From the NCBI RefSeq assembly GCF_900090045.1, contig NC_041783.1, forward strand, positions 1-64,000: a DNA stretch of 64,000 nt, written 5' to 3'. Each line of letters begins with the position of its first letter. Position 1 is the stretch's first letter. This document shows positions 41,601 through 59,985 of the stretch, one piece after another. The DNA comes from Plasmodium malariae. Lineage: Eukaryota; Apicomplexa; Aconoidasida; Haemosporida; Plasmodiidae. Position numbers and translations under genes: made by a program. Below the pieces are notes generated by a model that saw only the letters and a program-made list of their open reading frames with translations, was not told the origin of the DNA and did no database searches.

Positions 41601-42180
41601 ATTATTTATATAAAGTACATGTTTTTTTATTGACTAAAATATATGTATTCTAATACACTATACTAACTTCGTTTGATTAAATACAAAAAACGACATTTTT
41701 ATTTTTAACATAGAGCTAACAACGTACTTTTCTCATTACGTCTACCTATAGTCATTTTAGTATTGAAGAAGGTAATGAATATAAAACAAATATTTTTCAT
41801 CAAATATATATATTCTAATATAAAATCAACAAAATTATATTGATTTTAATATTATATATTAATTTTGATTCAATACATACATTTTTAATAGAATTCAATT
41901 TTAGCGCACAAAAATATATATTAAGCAATAATATTAAATTAATTTGCAACAATAATATATAATACAAAACGAAAATCATTAAAACATTCATATCTAAAAA
42001 AAAGCGAAAAACATAATTTATTAATGTTCTTATAAAAATGATACCTTATATACATGTATAGTTATAACATTTTATCTATAATAAGTATGACTTTGAAATA
42101 TATAACAATAAACATATTACATATAATACTTCTTATTAATTATTAATTTATATGAAAATGCATATTCCTTATTGTTCATT
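38620..42180. other. Intergenic with one weak coding patch
   Basis: The 5' flank of the gene at 37778 contains the block TTGCTAATAATTAC...TATTTTGG at about 39078-39117, shared upstream of other family genes. The part 41030-41450 is less AT-rich. On minus (41129-41227) it reads as a hydrophobic segment with basic tail, SLIILIGIIYIVSKRKNKK, and on plus a 66-codon frame (41221-41421). Neither has splice support, so both stay unannotated. Confidence 0.45.
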
Positions 42181-43075
42181 TTATTCTCTCATCAACTTAA
42201 TTTGTTGATATTTTTCATTATTTCTTAATGTCTTATAAATCACTACTATAAGTATAAATGATAATATAATCATAAGTACGCTAAATGATATTATATTAAT
42301 ATAGGGCTTTATTACATCTGGAACCATATTTTCTATAGGTTCTTTGAAATATTTCCAGATATCAAGTGATTTAATATCATTCCAACTAACATTCAAAGAC
42401 TCTATTCCATATAATCCGGGTATTCCTATTCCCAACAAGAAAAAAATAAAAAACAGAACTACTACAAATCCATAACTTTTAAATTTTATTTTTTTTAAAG
42501 CTATATCACAAATTTTTCTGTTTTTTCCAAGAAATTCATCATAGTCTTTTTTCTTAATCCACCTTCTTTGAAAATGGAAATGTTTTCCATCAAACATACT
42601 AGAATTATGATCCACAATTTCAGTATAGTATTGTTCCTTATTTAATAAATCTTTAATTGATTGTTTGTATTTTATATAGGCATCATTTTTATTATTAGAT
42701 ATATCTCTTTTTTGGTTCCTTTTATTATTACTTGAGTGTTCATTTAAACACACATTTGTTGAATCTTTATCCTGTTTATATTTTCCTAATAATCGATAAT
42801 TTCTTATATCTAGTTTCCTGTGAAAGTAACAGTTCTCATCCAGAGGCTTATCAATTATACACTAGAAAAAGAAAGGTAATATTTATTATTCAATAGAATA
42901 AATAGTTTAATTACCCAAATTGATATACATAAATATAAAAGAATACAAATATGAAAAACGTAAATATCCTTAAAATATATAATTGCAACAACTCATTGTT
43001 AAAATTCCATACCAATATTAAAAGGATAAATGTGGAAATTTTTATAAATAGGGATAACTTAATTTTTTGTAGCAT
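42181..43075 (-). CDS. fam-m-type exported protein with altered splice donor
   Basis: Exon 2 (42861-42181) begins after TTTTTCTAG and is fully open: CIIDKPLDENC..., RLLGK, YYTEIVDHNSSMFDGKHFHF, CDIALKKIKF, two membrane segments and the NNEKYQQIKLMRE tail. Exon 1 starts at 43075 (MLQKIKLSLF...). At the usual end of exon 1, after codon 29, the sequence is TTG|TTGCAA with no GT. An in-frame GTATGG donor exists eight codons earlier (after ...FILLIL), and would give a 247-residue protein with a shorter signal segment; with the ancestral boundary it would be 255. The gene is probably still usable through the earlier donor, but a splice-dead copy cannot be excluded. It lies downstream of the fam-l at 46712 on the same strand. 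Confidence 0.75.
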
Positions 43076-46711
<3,636 letters not shown>

Positions 46712-47730
46712 TTACTTTTTCCTGAACTTAATTCTTTCGAACTTTTTAACTTTTTTATGATAATAAAAAACCGCTGATATAAGTATGATACCTAATATGA
46801 ATAAAGGCACAAAATATATTAGAAATCCCAAAAAATATCGCACACAATAGTTAATATTTTTACCACTTTCCTTTACCAAAACTTTTGTGAACCATTTTAA
46901 AGACGGTCTGTTCAGAATGTCATATAAATGCACTAAGGCCGGAGAAGCAGGTTTTGTATATAATTTTGAAATATCATTAATATGCTTAAGATATGAAATA
47001 TTACTTAGTTGTCTAACTTCTACGACAGGTGATATAAGAACTATTACTTTAAGCAAACCATATGTAAGCCCATATCCACAAAATTTATCTAATATAAATG
47101 ATAATGCTAACACCAAAAAGAGTAACAAAGGTAAAGCAAATCGTAATATGCATTTTTTAAATATTATTTTTTTATAAATCTTATCACTAATTGTTATGTT
47201 GTTTTTAAGAAAATCTGCATAATCAAGTTCTTTGAATATTTTTTTTTCCAAATGGGAATATTTTTTTGTTTCAAATATACAAGATTTACTTTTTGTATCT
47301 TTTCTATGACTTCTTGCATTAGTTGGTAAAATTCCATTTGACTGTTCTTTTTTTCTTTCAGCATATTTTTCATTATTAGCTATAGCAATTTTATTGTTCA
47401 CTCCATTTGGTATCTGTTCATTTAAACATACAATACTTGAATCCTTATCCTGTTTATATTTTGCTAGTAAACGATAATTCCTTGCATATAATTTACTAAG
47501 GTGTTTGTCGCATTCAAAGAAAGATTTGTTATGCCTGCTCTGAAACATAAAAAAATATTTGTCATTTAATCAAGTGAATAATCTCATACTAAAAAAGCAC
47601 TAATAAAAATAAAATACAAATAATAGTAATAATATTATCACACCGTATAAGTATTTATATGACATATCCAACTTAAAAGGATAAAAATAGAAATTTTTTT
47701 AAAAAACAAGAATGTAATTTTTTCTTTCAT
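46712..47730 (-). CDS. fam-l-type exported protein, intact
   Basis: Exon 1 (47730-47644) encodes MKEKITFLFFKKIS... over 29 codons; a second ATG immediately upstream (47733) would add one Met. I prefer the inner start because it gives the length seen in all siblings. The donor is GTGTGATAAT. Exon 2 (47539-46712) starts after TATGTTTCAG, phase 0, giving 304 residues. Features: RLLAK at 52-56, a charged variable stretch, FETKKYSHLEKKIFKELDYADFL (KKYSH at 121-125), membrane segment at about 162-179 followed by the family DKFCGYG, a long loop rich in variable residues (about 187-260), a second membrane segment at about 264-288 and the YYHKKVKKFERIKFRKK tail. Role unknown; predicted exported to the infected red cell. 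It is paired with the fam-m at 42181 on the same strand. Confidence 0.9.
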
Positions 47731-47733
47731 CAT

Positions 47734-49302
47734 ATATATCTATAATACGATAATATACTCAGCAAGCATATAATTAACGATAATAATATATTCTTATAAT
47801 AAAGAGTCACGCTATTATTATTTGTTTATATATATATTTTTATTATTTTTTCGATAAAACGTAATAAAGAGTTCAAAACTATATTTTTTATTTACAAAAA
47901 AAATAAAGAAATAACATCAAAAATAAACTATAAAATTTTAATTTAAATATTATCTATAAAAATATAACTTCACTTAAAATAACATAATTTAAATTCATTA
48001 ACAAATATTCAAAATATACAAATTATTTATTTAATATAATAATGTATTTAGATATGCTTTTTATTAATTCTTTTCCATTAGAATAATAAAAATATATATT
48101 AATTAATAATACTTTTGTATACTGAATATATATAGAATACAGAATATAGAGAATATAGTTAATTCTCTGTTCTCCATTTTAAGAGAACTATTACTATTTT
48201 CAACGCCGTTTCCATAAAAATAATAGTAATTTTATAAAATTTATATATTAGAAAAACTAGTTACTGCTAATATAAGTATTATATATTTCAAACAGTGTAA
48301 AAACAATAATAATAAATGAAAACAACAATATGTTGTTTAAGTTCTCATTTTATTTTATTTTTATTATCATAATTATTTACTATGTTAGCATATTCGCTCT
48401 TATATTGTCTATAATATTTATTTAATATAAAATTTAAAACAAATGTACTAATTCACTAAAAAAATATATATTTGAAAGGTAAATATAGCTCATCTTTTAT
48501 ATTTGAAAAACCTTTTTTGAAGGTTACATTATTTAATCATATATAATTTATATTATTATTTATAAAAGTAATGTCTGTAAATTTATGATATTATTTTATT
48601 CTTTTTTTAATTTAATATATATTTTAAAAAGAGATATATAAAAAGTAATAAATATATGAAGTACAAAATAATGATTTTATAAATGTATTAATATAAACAA
48701 AAATTGTTAAGACAATGTAGTTTTTTAATTATGTCATTCGTAAGAACGATTATAATTTTTGATTTCTATATTTATTACTATAGTTATTTATATAATTTTA
48801 GTAAAAAATAATCAAGTACAGTCATTACGTAAGATATATATAAAATGAGAAATGTTCTTTATATTTAACATTTAAATATTAATTTTTATAATTTCTAAAA
48901 TTGAAGTTGTTTCATTAATAATTCATTCTTTAAAAATGGATTACATAGTTATTAACGCTTAATTTTATACTTCAATTTTAAGAAAAACTTTTAAATCTAC
49001 CAAAATTATTCTTGTGTGAAAGAAGTTATAATGTATATAATTCTCATAGTATATTTTTTATAAAAAAACATTTAAAAGATCCAATACAAACATAGAAAAA
49101 AGTAATAGTTAAAAATATAAATAATTCCACTGGGTGTATTTATATAAATTGTAATTTTATAAATTAAATAAAACGATTGGACATTTGTTTTAATATAAAT
49201 CTCCATGAAACATTTAAAAATGTGCTTTTTTTACATAAAGTACATATTTTTATTGTGAATATTCAGCAATATCAATTTCAGATTTATATAAAATCAAGAA
49301 TA

Positions 49303-49333
<31 letters not shown>

Positions 49334-49849
49334 GTTATGATAGAACATTAAATTACTTTAAGAGGATATATTATAGTACAAAAAAAATAAATAAACATGT
49401 GAAATTCTAAAAGTATTTAGTATATATTATTTTCCTTTAGTTTGTTAATGTATACTTCAATATTTTATCTATATTGCATAAGAAAAAGTTTATAAATATA
49501 CAACAGTTATTTGTTCATAGGCATACAAATTCATTAAATGTAAAGGAAAATATCATTAGTTATATAAAAAAATACATTTCTTAAAACGTTATTTTAAAAA
49601 CAACTAAACTTAAATTTCATAACGTCCTACATCAGTAATTTATTTGAAGTATTATACCTGTAAATAAATAAAAATTCAATAGCATAATTAAGAAACTAAA
49701 AAGAATACATTTCTACCTTTTAACTCAGAATAAAATAATCACCATAGTACCATTGATCTTCACACATATAAAAACATCCTAATGAAATAAGATATAAAAA
49801 AAGTATTAAAACTGTTTAAAATAATGCATTCTATTAAGGTAAATACTAA
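47734..49849. other. Intergenic, 5' flank of fam-l then AT-rich spacer
   Basis: A family-type upstream block lies at about 48120-48250. A TA run occupies 49309-49333. No gene seen. Confidence 0.5.
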
Positions 49850-50260
49850 GCGATAGTTATATATTCTGAAAGTTTTAAACTTTCTTTCCAAGTAGAATAA
49901 ATACGTTTCTTGTATTTATATATAGGAATAAATCGCCTTTATAATAATTTTTCCAAAAAAAAAAAATATAATGCATCGAATACATTATATATAACTGACA
50001 TCCTTTTCTTAAGTAATTTGTTTGGCTTCATATCATGAACTATAATAATACATACAATAACCATATCCAAAACATTCTGGTATTACGTTATCTTTTCATT
50101 ATCTGAAATTTTATAATCTTTTCAAAATGGCATATCCTTAATTTTATATTACTTGTTCTCATTTCATTTTTTGCTAATAATATATAGCTTCATAATATCA
50201 TATATCCGTCTTCATTGTTCTAATTATCTAAATTTTTTCAAAAATACACTACAATGAAAT
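49850..50260 (-). pseudogene. Heavily decayed exported-protein gene
   Basis: Reading minus, 50190-50090 contains YILLAKNEMRTSN and a LRICHFEK piece; the plus-strand word AAAATGGCATATCC at 50125-50138 also occurs in exon 1 of the gene at 6583 (7435-7448). Further on, near 49900-49970, comes FFFLEKLL, a stop, RRFIPIYKYKKRIYS, which resembles the FFEKILYRLFSPIYNSM piece of the relic at 13281-13965. Frame changes and stops are frequent. The relation to both gene groups is inferred from short patches by eye. Confidence 0.35.
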
Positions 50261-52449
50261 AAAGTATTTTTATTATTTACAATGTGATAAATTTACTTAT
50301 GTTTAAAGAAAATATGATTATAATATATATAACAAGAAGCAAAAAAAAATATATAGAAAATTTTCTGTTATATTACAATGCCTAATTATTAAAATAAAAA
50401 CCTATCCAAATAAAGAGAATAAATATAAGTATTTTAAATAAAATAAATATACATTTTTCCCTTTAACTATGTAATTATTTGATTTTTAAATATATGCATG
50501 CACCTAAAAACTTTGCTGTATATTCAAATGAAATTGTCAAAAAAGTATGGTTATTTGTGTAGTTATTTTTTTTTTGAAAAGTATAAAATAATATATATAA
50601 TATACAAATATAATATATAAAAAAGATAAGATAAATTTAAAAATACTTTTGTAAATATTACGAATTAAGTTATTTATTCAAAAATAAGAGTTAAATAAAT
50701 CATTTTTGATAAAACTAATTTTATTAATAAGTTCTCAATATATATACATATATATATATATATTAATAATATAACATAACAATTCTATATTTTTGATACC
50801 AATAATTTTCAGAAAGAAATAAAATACAATGTTTTTTTTAGTCCATATATATTTTATTTTATTAGAACAGAAAAAATATACTCAATAAAAACGGGTACAT
50901 TAGCATATGTTAGGAACATAATTATTAATCCCTTTCTCTCAGTTTCCTAATAAAAATTTTAGTTTAGTGTATATTTTATATCTTCAAAAAATATTATATA
51001 CTTAAATAAATATAAATTAATTCATATTATATAATAGTATACATAAGATGGGAAAAAAAAAAAAAAGACAATTTTTTTTTATAGTACAAATTATAATTTG
51101 ACAAGTGTCATATATCTATGACATGAAGAACATTTGCATAGTAATTAAAATATTTTATTCTAAAATTTAATTCATTTACACAATTTTAATTCTTCAAAAA
51201 TTACTAGCCAATTTAATGCTTTTCTATATGCGTTCCACAATAAATATGTAATACTACAATTTTCATATAATTTAAAAAAATGAATTTTTCTAATATGAAT
51301 AAAATATAAGTTATTATATTTAAGAATCCAAAAATTTATATTTTTCTTATCTTTCTTTTTTTTTTGAAAAAAACAAATTTATAACTTCTAAATAAATGAT
51401 AATTTTATAAAAATGTATAAGTAAACGTAGAAAAAAAAAACATTTTTATTTATTGTGATTATTAAAATATAACAAATTACAATGAATATAACATTTCAAA
51501 TAAATTATTAAGATTGTAAAATGATTTAGATAAGAAATACTAAATGGTAATAAATAACATAACACTAAATGAGATTTAGGATAATTCTAAAAGCATTATT
51601 TATATTTTTGACAAGTTGATAGAGGAAATAATAATGTATTTTTTATTTAATTGTAAATGAATATTAACCAAAGTCATGTATGAAATCGGAGCTTTTATGT
51701 AACTAAAAAGATATAAATTAGATATTTATGAAATTTAGGCACAAGAACAGAAAAATTTATATTCCATTTTGTTTGTTTAATATAGAGAACGTAGATAATT
51801 ATAAAAGTATAATGTATTATTTTAATTGTAAAATAATAAATTTATAATGGTTTTAGTAGGAAAATTAGTTTTCTAATAAATAATTAATTAGAAAAAAATA
51901 TGTAAAATATTAAAATTTTTTATATTCTCTATAATACATATTATCCTTTGATATTTCACAAAAATAATACAATTATAATTTTATTTATTTTTTTCATTTT
52001 CATATAGTACATATATTGACATAAATATATTTAAAAAGATTCTTCTTTTAATACCTTTAAATAAATATTTAATGCTTGTATCTCTTACTCTTTCAAAATT
52101 TACAAATTTGTTGTAATTAAAAAAGATTACAAATATTTTTTTTAATAAATAGTACTATGTATCATTAAAAATATATAATGATAGATACAATATAATCAAA
52201 TAAGCTTCTATTTATTTATTATTTTCCAGATATCCTCGTAATTATACGAGTTCGTAGTTTTTATATCTTAAATTTTTCCCATATTATGTTTTGCATGTTC
52301 TAGTTACTAAAAATATTCAAGCGAATATAACTTAATTAATTATTCTTATTAACTACACGAAAGAATAAGCTAAATGTACTTTTCGTTTTTCATGAAATAT
52401 CTAATTAGATTCGAAGTGAATGTAGATAACATAAGACTATAACATTATT
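50261..52449. other. Intergenic, nothing recognised
   Basis: AT-rich DNA with poly(A) tracts (for example near 51053-51066). It separates the decayed gene from the second duplication copy; its own partner, if any, would lie left of the window. Confidence 0.45.
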
Positions 52450-55400
52450 AAATGTATATATTTATTTTATATATATATTTCTATTAATTCATATATATCT
52501 ACATATTTTAATCCTTTAATATTATTTAAATTATTGAAGATTTAATATTACTCGTAATAATATTTCTTATAAATATTCCTTTTATAATAATACATTTGGT
52601 TTCTTTTAATTTAACATGTTCATAATGTTATAATAATACTAAGGTATATGACTTGTTTATTTTAATATTTTGTTTAAATTTTAATTAATATATGTTATAT
52701 AAATTTTCACTGAAGTTATTATTTTCTTATTGTTTCATTAAATAATATTTTTACAATAGTCCTTATTATAGATCTAATAAATAGTTTCTTCTATTGTAAT
52801 AATACTATTGTGCTATTGAAGTATTAAACACAAACATGTAAATGTTAGGATGATCTATAAAATGAGCTCAATTACTAGCTTTATTTTTGTAGCCTTTATT
52901 CTGGTGTAGAATTTTACTCATATATATTTTTTCTAATTAATTTATTTTTTATAAAATATATACACCAGTTACATATTACAAATACGTTTACTCACATTTA
53001 TCTAATATTAAGATCACATAAAAAAATAAATTACAAAAAATATGGTATAATTTTTTTTTTTTCTTACGTTTCAAATAAATTATTACTTTATATGCTATTA
53101 TGCAAAGGCAAGTAATTAGTACAAATTTTTTACTATAATATGTATATACTTCCTTAGATTCTTGTTTACACATGGTGAATATTATAAACATGTGCATGTA
53201 TGTATAAGTCCACCTTACTCAAAAGTATATATATGTGTACGTATAAACTTTGTCCCATCTCTCTAGAATGTATTTATAACATTCATGCTTTCCTTTTTTC
53301 CTTTACACTTTCCACATTTACATTAAGAGAGATCATTGGATTTCATAATTCTTACGAAGAATTTACTAATTAACATTCTGTATAAGAAACTTTAATACAT
53401 CTAATAAAAAGTACGTTTTCACTTTTGAAGCATTATACTATGGGGCTAATGTTAAATGAAAATTTTCTTCAACTTATAAATTTAAGCTACACCCTCATCA
53501 GAAGGCTTACATAATTTTCCATATTTCTTTTCTATATTAACATCTTTAAGAGGAATATTTAGTTCATTGAACTTTATACATTGTTGATATTACGCCTTGT
53601 CATATATTAGAATTTCATTAATTTTCTTATTGTATCCTATTTACATAAACTTTTACCTAGATTCACATATTATATAGGTACATAAGTTTGTAAAGTGCTT
53701 AAGTACTTAAACGAAAAATGACAATATTCAAGAATTTGTTTATAAATATGTATACATAAGCACCCATTTACGACTTTTTAATGTAAGTATTCTAACATAT
53801 ACAAGTAAGTATAGTTCATGAAAAAAAAATATATATATATATATATATGTAAGTGCTCTCTATATTCTTAAATAAGTATTCACACTTGAATAATGATATT
53901 TTATTAACATACTCAAGCATTCATAAAAATGTATCCGAAAACTATTTCAATGATTTGTCTACATGATATTACCGCACAACGATTAATATATTATATTTTT
54001 TATTTTGTTTTAAATGATTTATGTACACATTAGCTTCTTTCTAGAAGTATTCTTATGGGGGCAATAACGTAAAAAAAAATTTACATACGTATACATAAAA
54101 TTTAATTATAATAAGAAATTCCTGAAATGTTATCATAAGGTGAAAAAAATAAAGCACGTCATATAAAATGCATTTTATCTTGTTAATTTGTTCTAATTTT
54201 ATCATATGTCCTCCGTGCAATATTAAATCTTTGCATCAAACCCTTTAAAAATATTATCAAATAATTCAATGTACTTTAATATGTATAAAAATAATTATGA
54301 ATTTTCTGACATTAAGTAAGGCACTTATAGTGAAACAGATGTATTAACACATAATCTTATTGATAGAATACATATATATAAACATATGCTTGAGCACATA
54401 CATGCATATAATATGTCAACATATGTGACGCCTAAAAAGTTTTCTAATAAAAGAGATTCTATGTTTTATAATTCCAAATCTCAGTAGATCTCATAATTAC
54501 AAATTTATTTTTGAGTTTATTGTCTTCTCGTTCTAAGAACAGAAATAATAAAGTACAATGATGTTGTAAGCACTTACCTTTCCTTCTGTTTTTGTGTTTT
54601 ATTGTTCGTGTTCCTTTTGCATTAACTATTTATATTTAAATTCGTCATTCTTTTTTCGAAGTATAACTTTATAATTGACCACACAACATGTAAAACAAAG
54701 TAAAAAAAAAAAACGATTTTGATATGTACAGTACACTTATATATTTGTTATCATAGTTAATTATATTATATTTTATTTTATTTCTTTTATGTACTCTGCT
54801 TTTTTTTATTATGATTTTACTTTTGCACGGTCGCTCAGCTTGCGTTTTTCTTTTTATCCATATTCCCCATTTTTAGATTAACTTTTTAGAGGAATAATTC
54901 CTTTCCATGTAAAAAAACATAACGAATAATAAGAAAGTATTTGTTCATTATGTGCATATTTCTATTCATACAATGTATATATTATCAGTTTCCTCTATTT
55001 TCTGTATTACTAAAATTTTTTCTTTAGCTATTCTATACTTTTTAAGTACGCACCTAATAGTATATAGGGAACAGAAAACATATTAACATTTGAAATTATA
55101 TTTACGTATTTCACAACAATTATTAAAACATATCAATGTTGTACTTACAGTTCATTGAACGTTTTATAATGAAAAAATAAAAATTCAACTACTTATTTTT
55201 AATAAATCTTAAATAAATATATTCGGTAAAATTTTAATAATGATTTATTTTTTAATTTAAATTCTTCAAATATTAAAAGAAAAAAAAATGAGAAGCAAAA
55301 AGGTGAGGACAAATTTAAAAGTAAAATATTGAAATAAATGGATAAGTAAAAATATGAAGTAAAAAGCTTTAGATAGAAATGTACATATGTAATTTATGTC

Positions 55401-58400
55401 CCTTATACACAAATACATATATGAAAATAATGCAAAACTTTTTTAAAAAAAAAATAATTAAAATATGTTTACATTTTTAATAAGAATTCCTATGGATATA
55501 TATTTATGAATATTAAACTAATAATATAAAGTATGTAATAATATACATAGAATGATGACTGAAAATTTACTTATTTTACTTTTCTTATACTTCTATATAT
55601 ATAACATTATGATATAATACATTTCACTATTCAAATTTTTGTCTATCTGAATTCTTTTCTATTTTTTAGAAATTGAACTAAATAGAATTATTATTTTATT
55701 CAAAAAAAAAATTAAAAATAAAATAAAATTTCGAATAGGAAAAAGATAAACAAATATGAGAAATAGTTATAGAATTTAATTTTCCAAAAAATTAAATAAA
55801 TCCATCCAGTTTCATAAAAAAAAGTGGGAAATCATCATAGAAACACAGCAAATAATCTAGTGTTAGCACTAAATTTTAATTATAAAATTCATGAAAGCAA
55901 GATTGTGAAAAAATTTCTATTTTTATAACATGCACGAGATACATAGCCTGAGTTTTAATGTTATATCTAAGGAAAGAGATATACCATTACAACTGTAATG
56001 CGATTCTGTAAATTTGTGCCTTATTAAACTGTATTTAATTCCTTTATTATATCAGAAAATTAGTTTTTGTTTATTTATTACATATTATTTTAAATGATAG
56101 ATAAATTTAACTATTACATATATGTATATGTATATATATAATTCCTTTATATTATGTAAAAACGATAATATATATATTATTGTAACATTCATGAATTATT
56201 AATTAAATTAATATATAATACGTTATTTGTTCATTTATATAAACAATTATTTATTTGATTATTAATACTAATTTATGTAAATTATATTCCTCTATAAATA
56301 AAAATAGAAAAATTTTAGTTATGTTTTTGTTATTTTTTAATTAATATTTTTTACAATCCTTAAAATATTACTTCATTTTTAAATGCTAAATAATTTTAAA
56401 GCGTAATACAATAAGATTTGAAAAAACCATATATAAATGTATAAAGAATGTATAACTCTAGTATGTACCTCATTCAATGTAAGTCAGTTTACTGAGAATA
56501 ATTAATAACAGTAATTTTCTTTTCAAATGATATAAAAAAAAGAAATTTTATATATGTATAACAATTATCACAAAAGAATTTATAATAAGCAAAATCAAAT
56601 GAAATATTATATTCCTTATTTTATAATTAAGAAACATAATATTTTAATTATCTTATTTTTAGAATTATATATTCTATAACATCTGTGGAATGCTAAAATA
56701 GGTAAGACAAGAATAATTTCATGTGTTATGATTTCTTTATATAAGTTTCATCTTATATTCAATATAAGTAATTACTTAATAAGAACACATAGTAATTTAA
56801 ATTATTCTTTTCATTATCCTTAATCATAAACCTGTAATTACTAGTGCATGTACAATTTCCTTTAACACTTATTTTTCATTTACTACGGTGAAATTATTTT
56901 ATGATCATTGTTGGAATAATGTGTAAAAGATTTTTGAACATTTATTGAAAATTCATAAAACATTTTTAAATAACATGTAGTTACACAAACATTAAATTAT
57001 TATATGTATTTTCAAAAATTGTCGTTTTAACATATATCAAAACAAGATTAGTTTTGACATAGAGGAAACAGCGTGATTGCAGGAAATTTCGCTACAGCAT
57101 TAATTACTATAATTCATATAATATGCATTGATAATTTCTAATTGTATATTATTCCTAATTAATTTAGTACTAGATAAAACAGAATTGATTATTTTCCAAA
57201 TAACTATTATTGTTCATAGGGAAATGAATACAAAAAAAAAAAAAAGTCACAATAATTTATTCCATGCATAATATAATTTATATAAGAACATATATTAATT
57301 AAATATAATTATATAAATATTAACAAAAAAATTATATATAATGTTTATTAAATTTGTTTTTTAGCATGGTTTTCACTTTCTCCATGCAGATTTTATATAT
57401 AATCTAGTTTCATATCCTTCATAAATTAAGTATTTATTTACGAGGAAAAATATGTGAATGAGTTAATTAATATATTAAAGATTACTTTTTAAAATGTATT
57501 TATTTATCGAGACTAATATATATATTAAATATTACATTATAAATTCCATTAGAACCAATGAATTATCAAATTTAATAAATCAAATTTGTATATTAATTTT
57601 GCTAATATAATTTTTGCAAGTGGAACTTAATACATTAAGCATATGTAATTAAAAAAGCTTAAAAAAAAATAGAGTACAATTTTTAATACACCTTAATGAA
57701 ATATTTATAAATAATAAAAATCATATTACACATTTATAAATTACCTACTAAAAAATAACTCATTTTTTCATAATTATATTTTTTAAAAAATTTCTGTTAT
57801 TACCTTGAGAAAACAACATATTGTTAATATAGACTCTATATATTACACATCTTTAAAATAATATAAACACTTTACGTAACGAATTTACAAACATAAAAAA
57901 TAGAAAAAATATATAAATAAAAAACAACATAATATTCTATTATTAAAAAGATTATATATTTATTTTCGTTAAACATAATGATAAGTCGTATTTATATAAA
58001 TATATAACATATTTTGTTAGGCCTATTATTATGCAAAAACAAGGTTAAAAAAATAAAACAACTTCAAAATACTATCCATTATTATTATGTTACATTTAAT
58101 TCAATTTTTTAATTCATTAAAAATAGAAATATATACGTATATATTGTTTATATATTATATTAAACTTCCAAATTTTAAATAAAATCACAGTTAAGACCAA
58201 TAATAATAAATTAAATGGTTTTAACTCTAAGTTTAACGTAAGGATTATGAATCACTGAGCTATTATATAGTTATAGATAATTCATATATATATAAAAACA
58301 TTTTTTTATTATGTATTTATACTTTTGTTTTATGTCATGCAAGAGAAGAAAAAAAGCAAACATCTTCTAATAAGGTATTCCAATAAATATATTCTATAAA

Positions 58401-58995
58401 ACACTCCCCATAAAATATATATTATATATATTAAATTTTTTTAAATAAATATACATATATATATCAATATAACAAACGGCATTTATATTTTCCCATTAAA
58501 TAAAAAACAAATACATTCATTGTTAATTCAAAAATTATGATACCTTTTTTTGTTTGTGTTATCAAATAGTAATTTTAAATTGGTGCACGTTTAAAGCAGA
58601 AAATAATATTTCTTGTAGATCAAATATAAATTAACATAATAATTTAATAAATTAATATGGACTATCCAATTATATACAAACGTTAACTCCACAAAAAATA
58701 TTTTTTACAAAATGCTATATACATACATATATATATTAATACATAATATTTAATTAAACAAAAATAATACGCTAAAATACATATTTAAAAACTTCAAAAC
58801 ATTTAAATTTATACAAAAACTATGAGTATATTATTTTACTGCTTTTTAACAAAAAAGCTTAAATATACGTTGGAGCATTTATAATATTTAAGAAATTCTG
58901 TGTATTTTTGTTAAACATTCCTCTAAGGATATTGCAGGAATTATTTAATATTAATGGATTCTATATAAAAATGAAAATATTTTTTATAATACATT
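52450..58995. other. Gene-free stretch, second copy of 1-6582
   Basis: Same landmarks as the left copy, with a TA run at about 53829-53848. No gene is supported. The short minus frame at 52988-53197 has no in-frame counterpart that I can see in the first copy. Confidence 0.5.
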
Positions 58996-59985
58996 TTATC
59001 TCTTCCTGAACTTAATTTTTTGATATTTTATAACTTTTTTATGATAGTAAACTACCGCAAAAATAAGTGTGGCAAATAATATAACGAAAGGTATTAAATA
59101 AATTATATAAACTAGAAACGGTTTGGTCATAAACGTCCATGACTGTTTAATATGGCTGCTCGTTCCTTTTTTTACAACATTAATGGTTTCTGTCTTCCAC
59201 AAGAAATCCAATTTGAGATCCCACAAAAAAGAACGTAAAGGTCTTGACCATTCACTTCCAAGAATGTTCTTCAGTATCTTTAACAACCAACCTACAATCC
59301 CATAACCACAAGAAAAATCTAATATTAGGTAGGTTGACAATAACAATACAAAAAATAAAGGTAAAATTATTCGTACTCTGTATTTTTTAAATACTACTTT
59401 TCTGAAGATCTTATCACTAATCGCTCTGTTCTTTTGAAGAAAATCTATATAATCAAGTTCTTTAAATATTCTTTTTTCTATATGAGAATATTTTTTTGTT
59501 TCAAACATACAAGATTTATTTTTCATGTATTGTTTATGGTCAATAGCACTTAATGATGAACTTCCATAAGACAATTTTTTTTTTTTTTTTTCCTGTTTTT
59601 CATAATTAGGTATATCTGTTTCATTGTTTGATTCATAATTTAGTACATTTTCTTTTAAACATACCATATTTGTATCCTTATCCTGTTTATATTTTGCTAA
59701 TATCCTATATATTCTTGCGACTATTTTTTTTCCAGGGCTGTAGTTCTCATTCAGAGAACTATTAAATATACTCTAAAAAAAGAAAGTAAACATTGCTTAA
59801 TTAAAGAATAGAATATTTTATGCTAAAAACACTTATAAATAAAAATAAAACACTAAAAATGATAATGATTTAAATATACTTAAATAACGTGATTTTACCA
59901 CATCATTGATAAAATGGCAAGTACAGTGTAAAAGTATAAACATAGCAATTTTGATAAATAAAAGTAAATTAATTTTTTGTTTCAT
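58996..59985 (-). CDS. fam-l-type exported protein, intact
   Basis: Exon 1 (59985-59899) gives MKQKINLLLFIKIAMF..., 29 codons, donor GTAAAATCAC. Exon 2 (59772-58996) starts after TTTTTTTAG in phase 0; product 287 residues. It has RILAK at 52-56, a lysine-rich variable stretch that includes a run of K, FETKKYSHIEKRIFKELDYIDFL (KKYSH at 122-126), membrane segment at about 163-180 ending in DFSCGYG, a tryptophan-containing loop, second membrane segment at about 248-270, and the YYHKKVIKYQKIKFRKR tail. It is the functional-looking twin of the pseudogene at 6583-7509, which lets every lesion there be placed. Same-strand partner of the broken fam-m at 62301. Confidence 0.9.

Noticed and set aside
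46887..47177. 96-codon plus frame inside the fam-l gene
   Set aside because: Antisense to a well-supported exon. The plus frame at 59123-59305 is rejected for the same reason.
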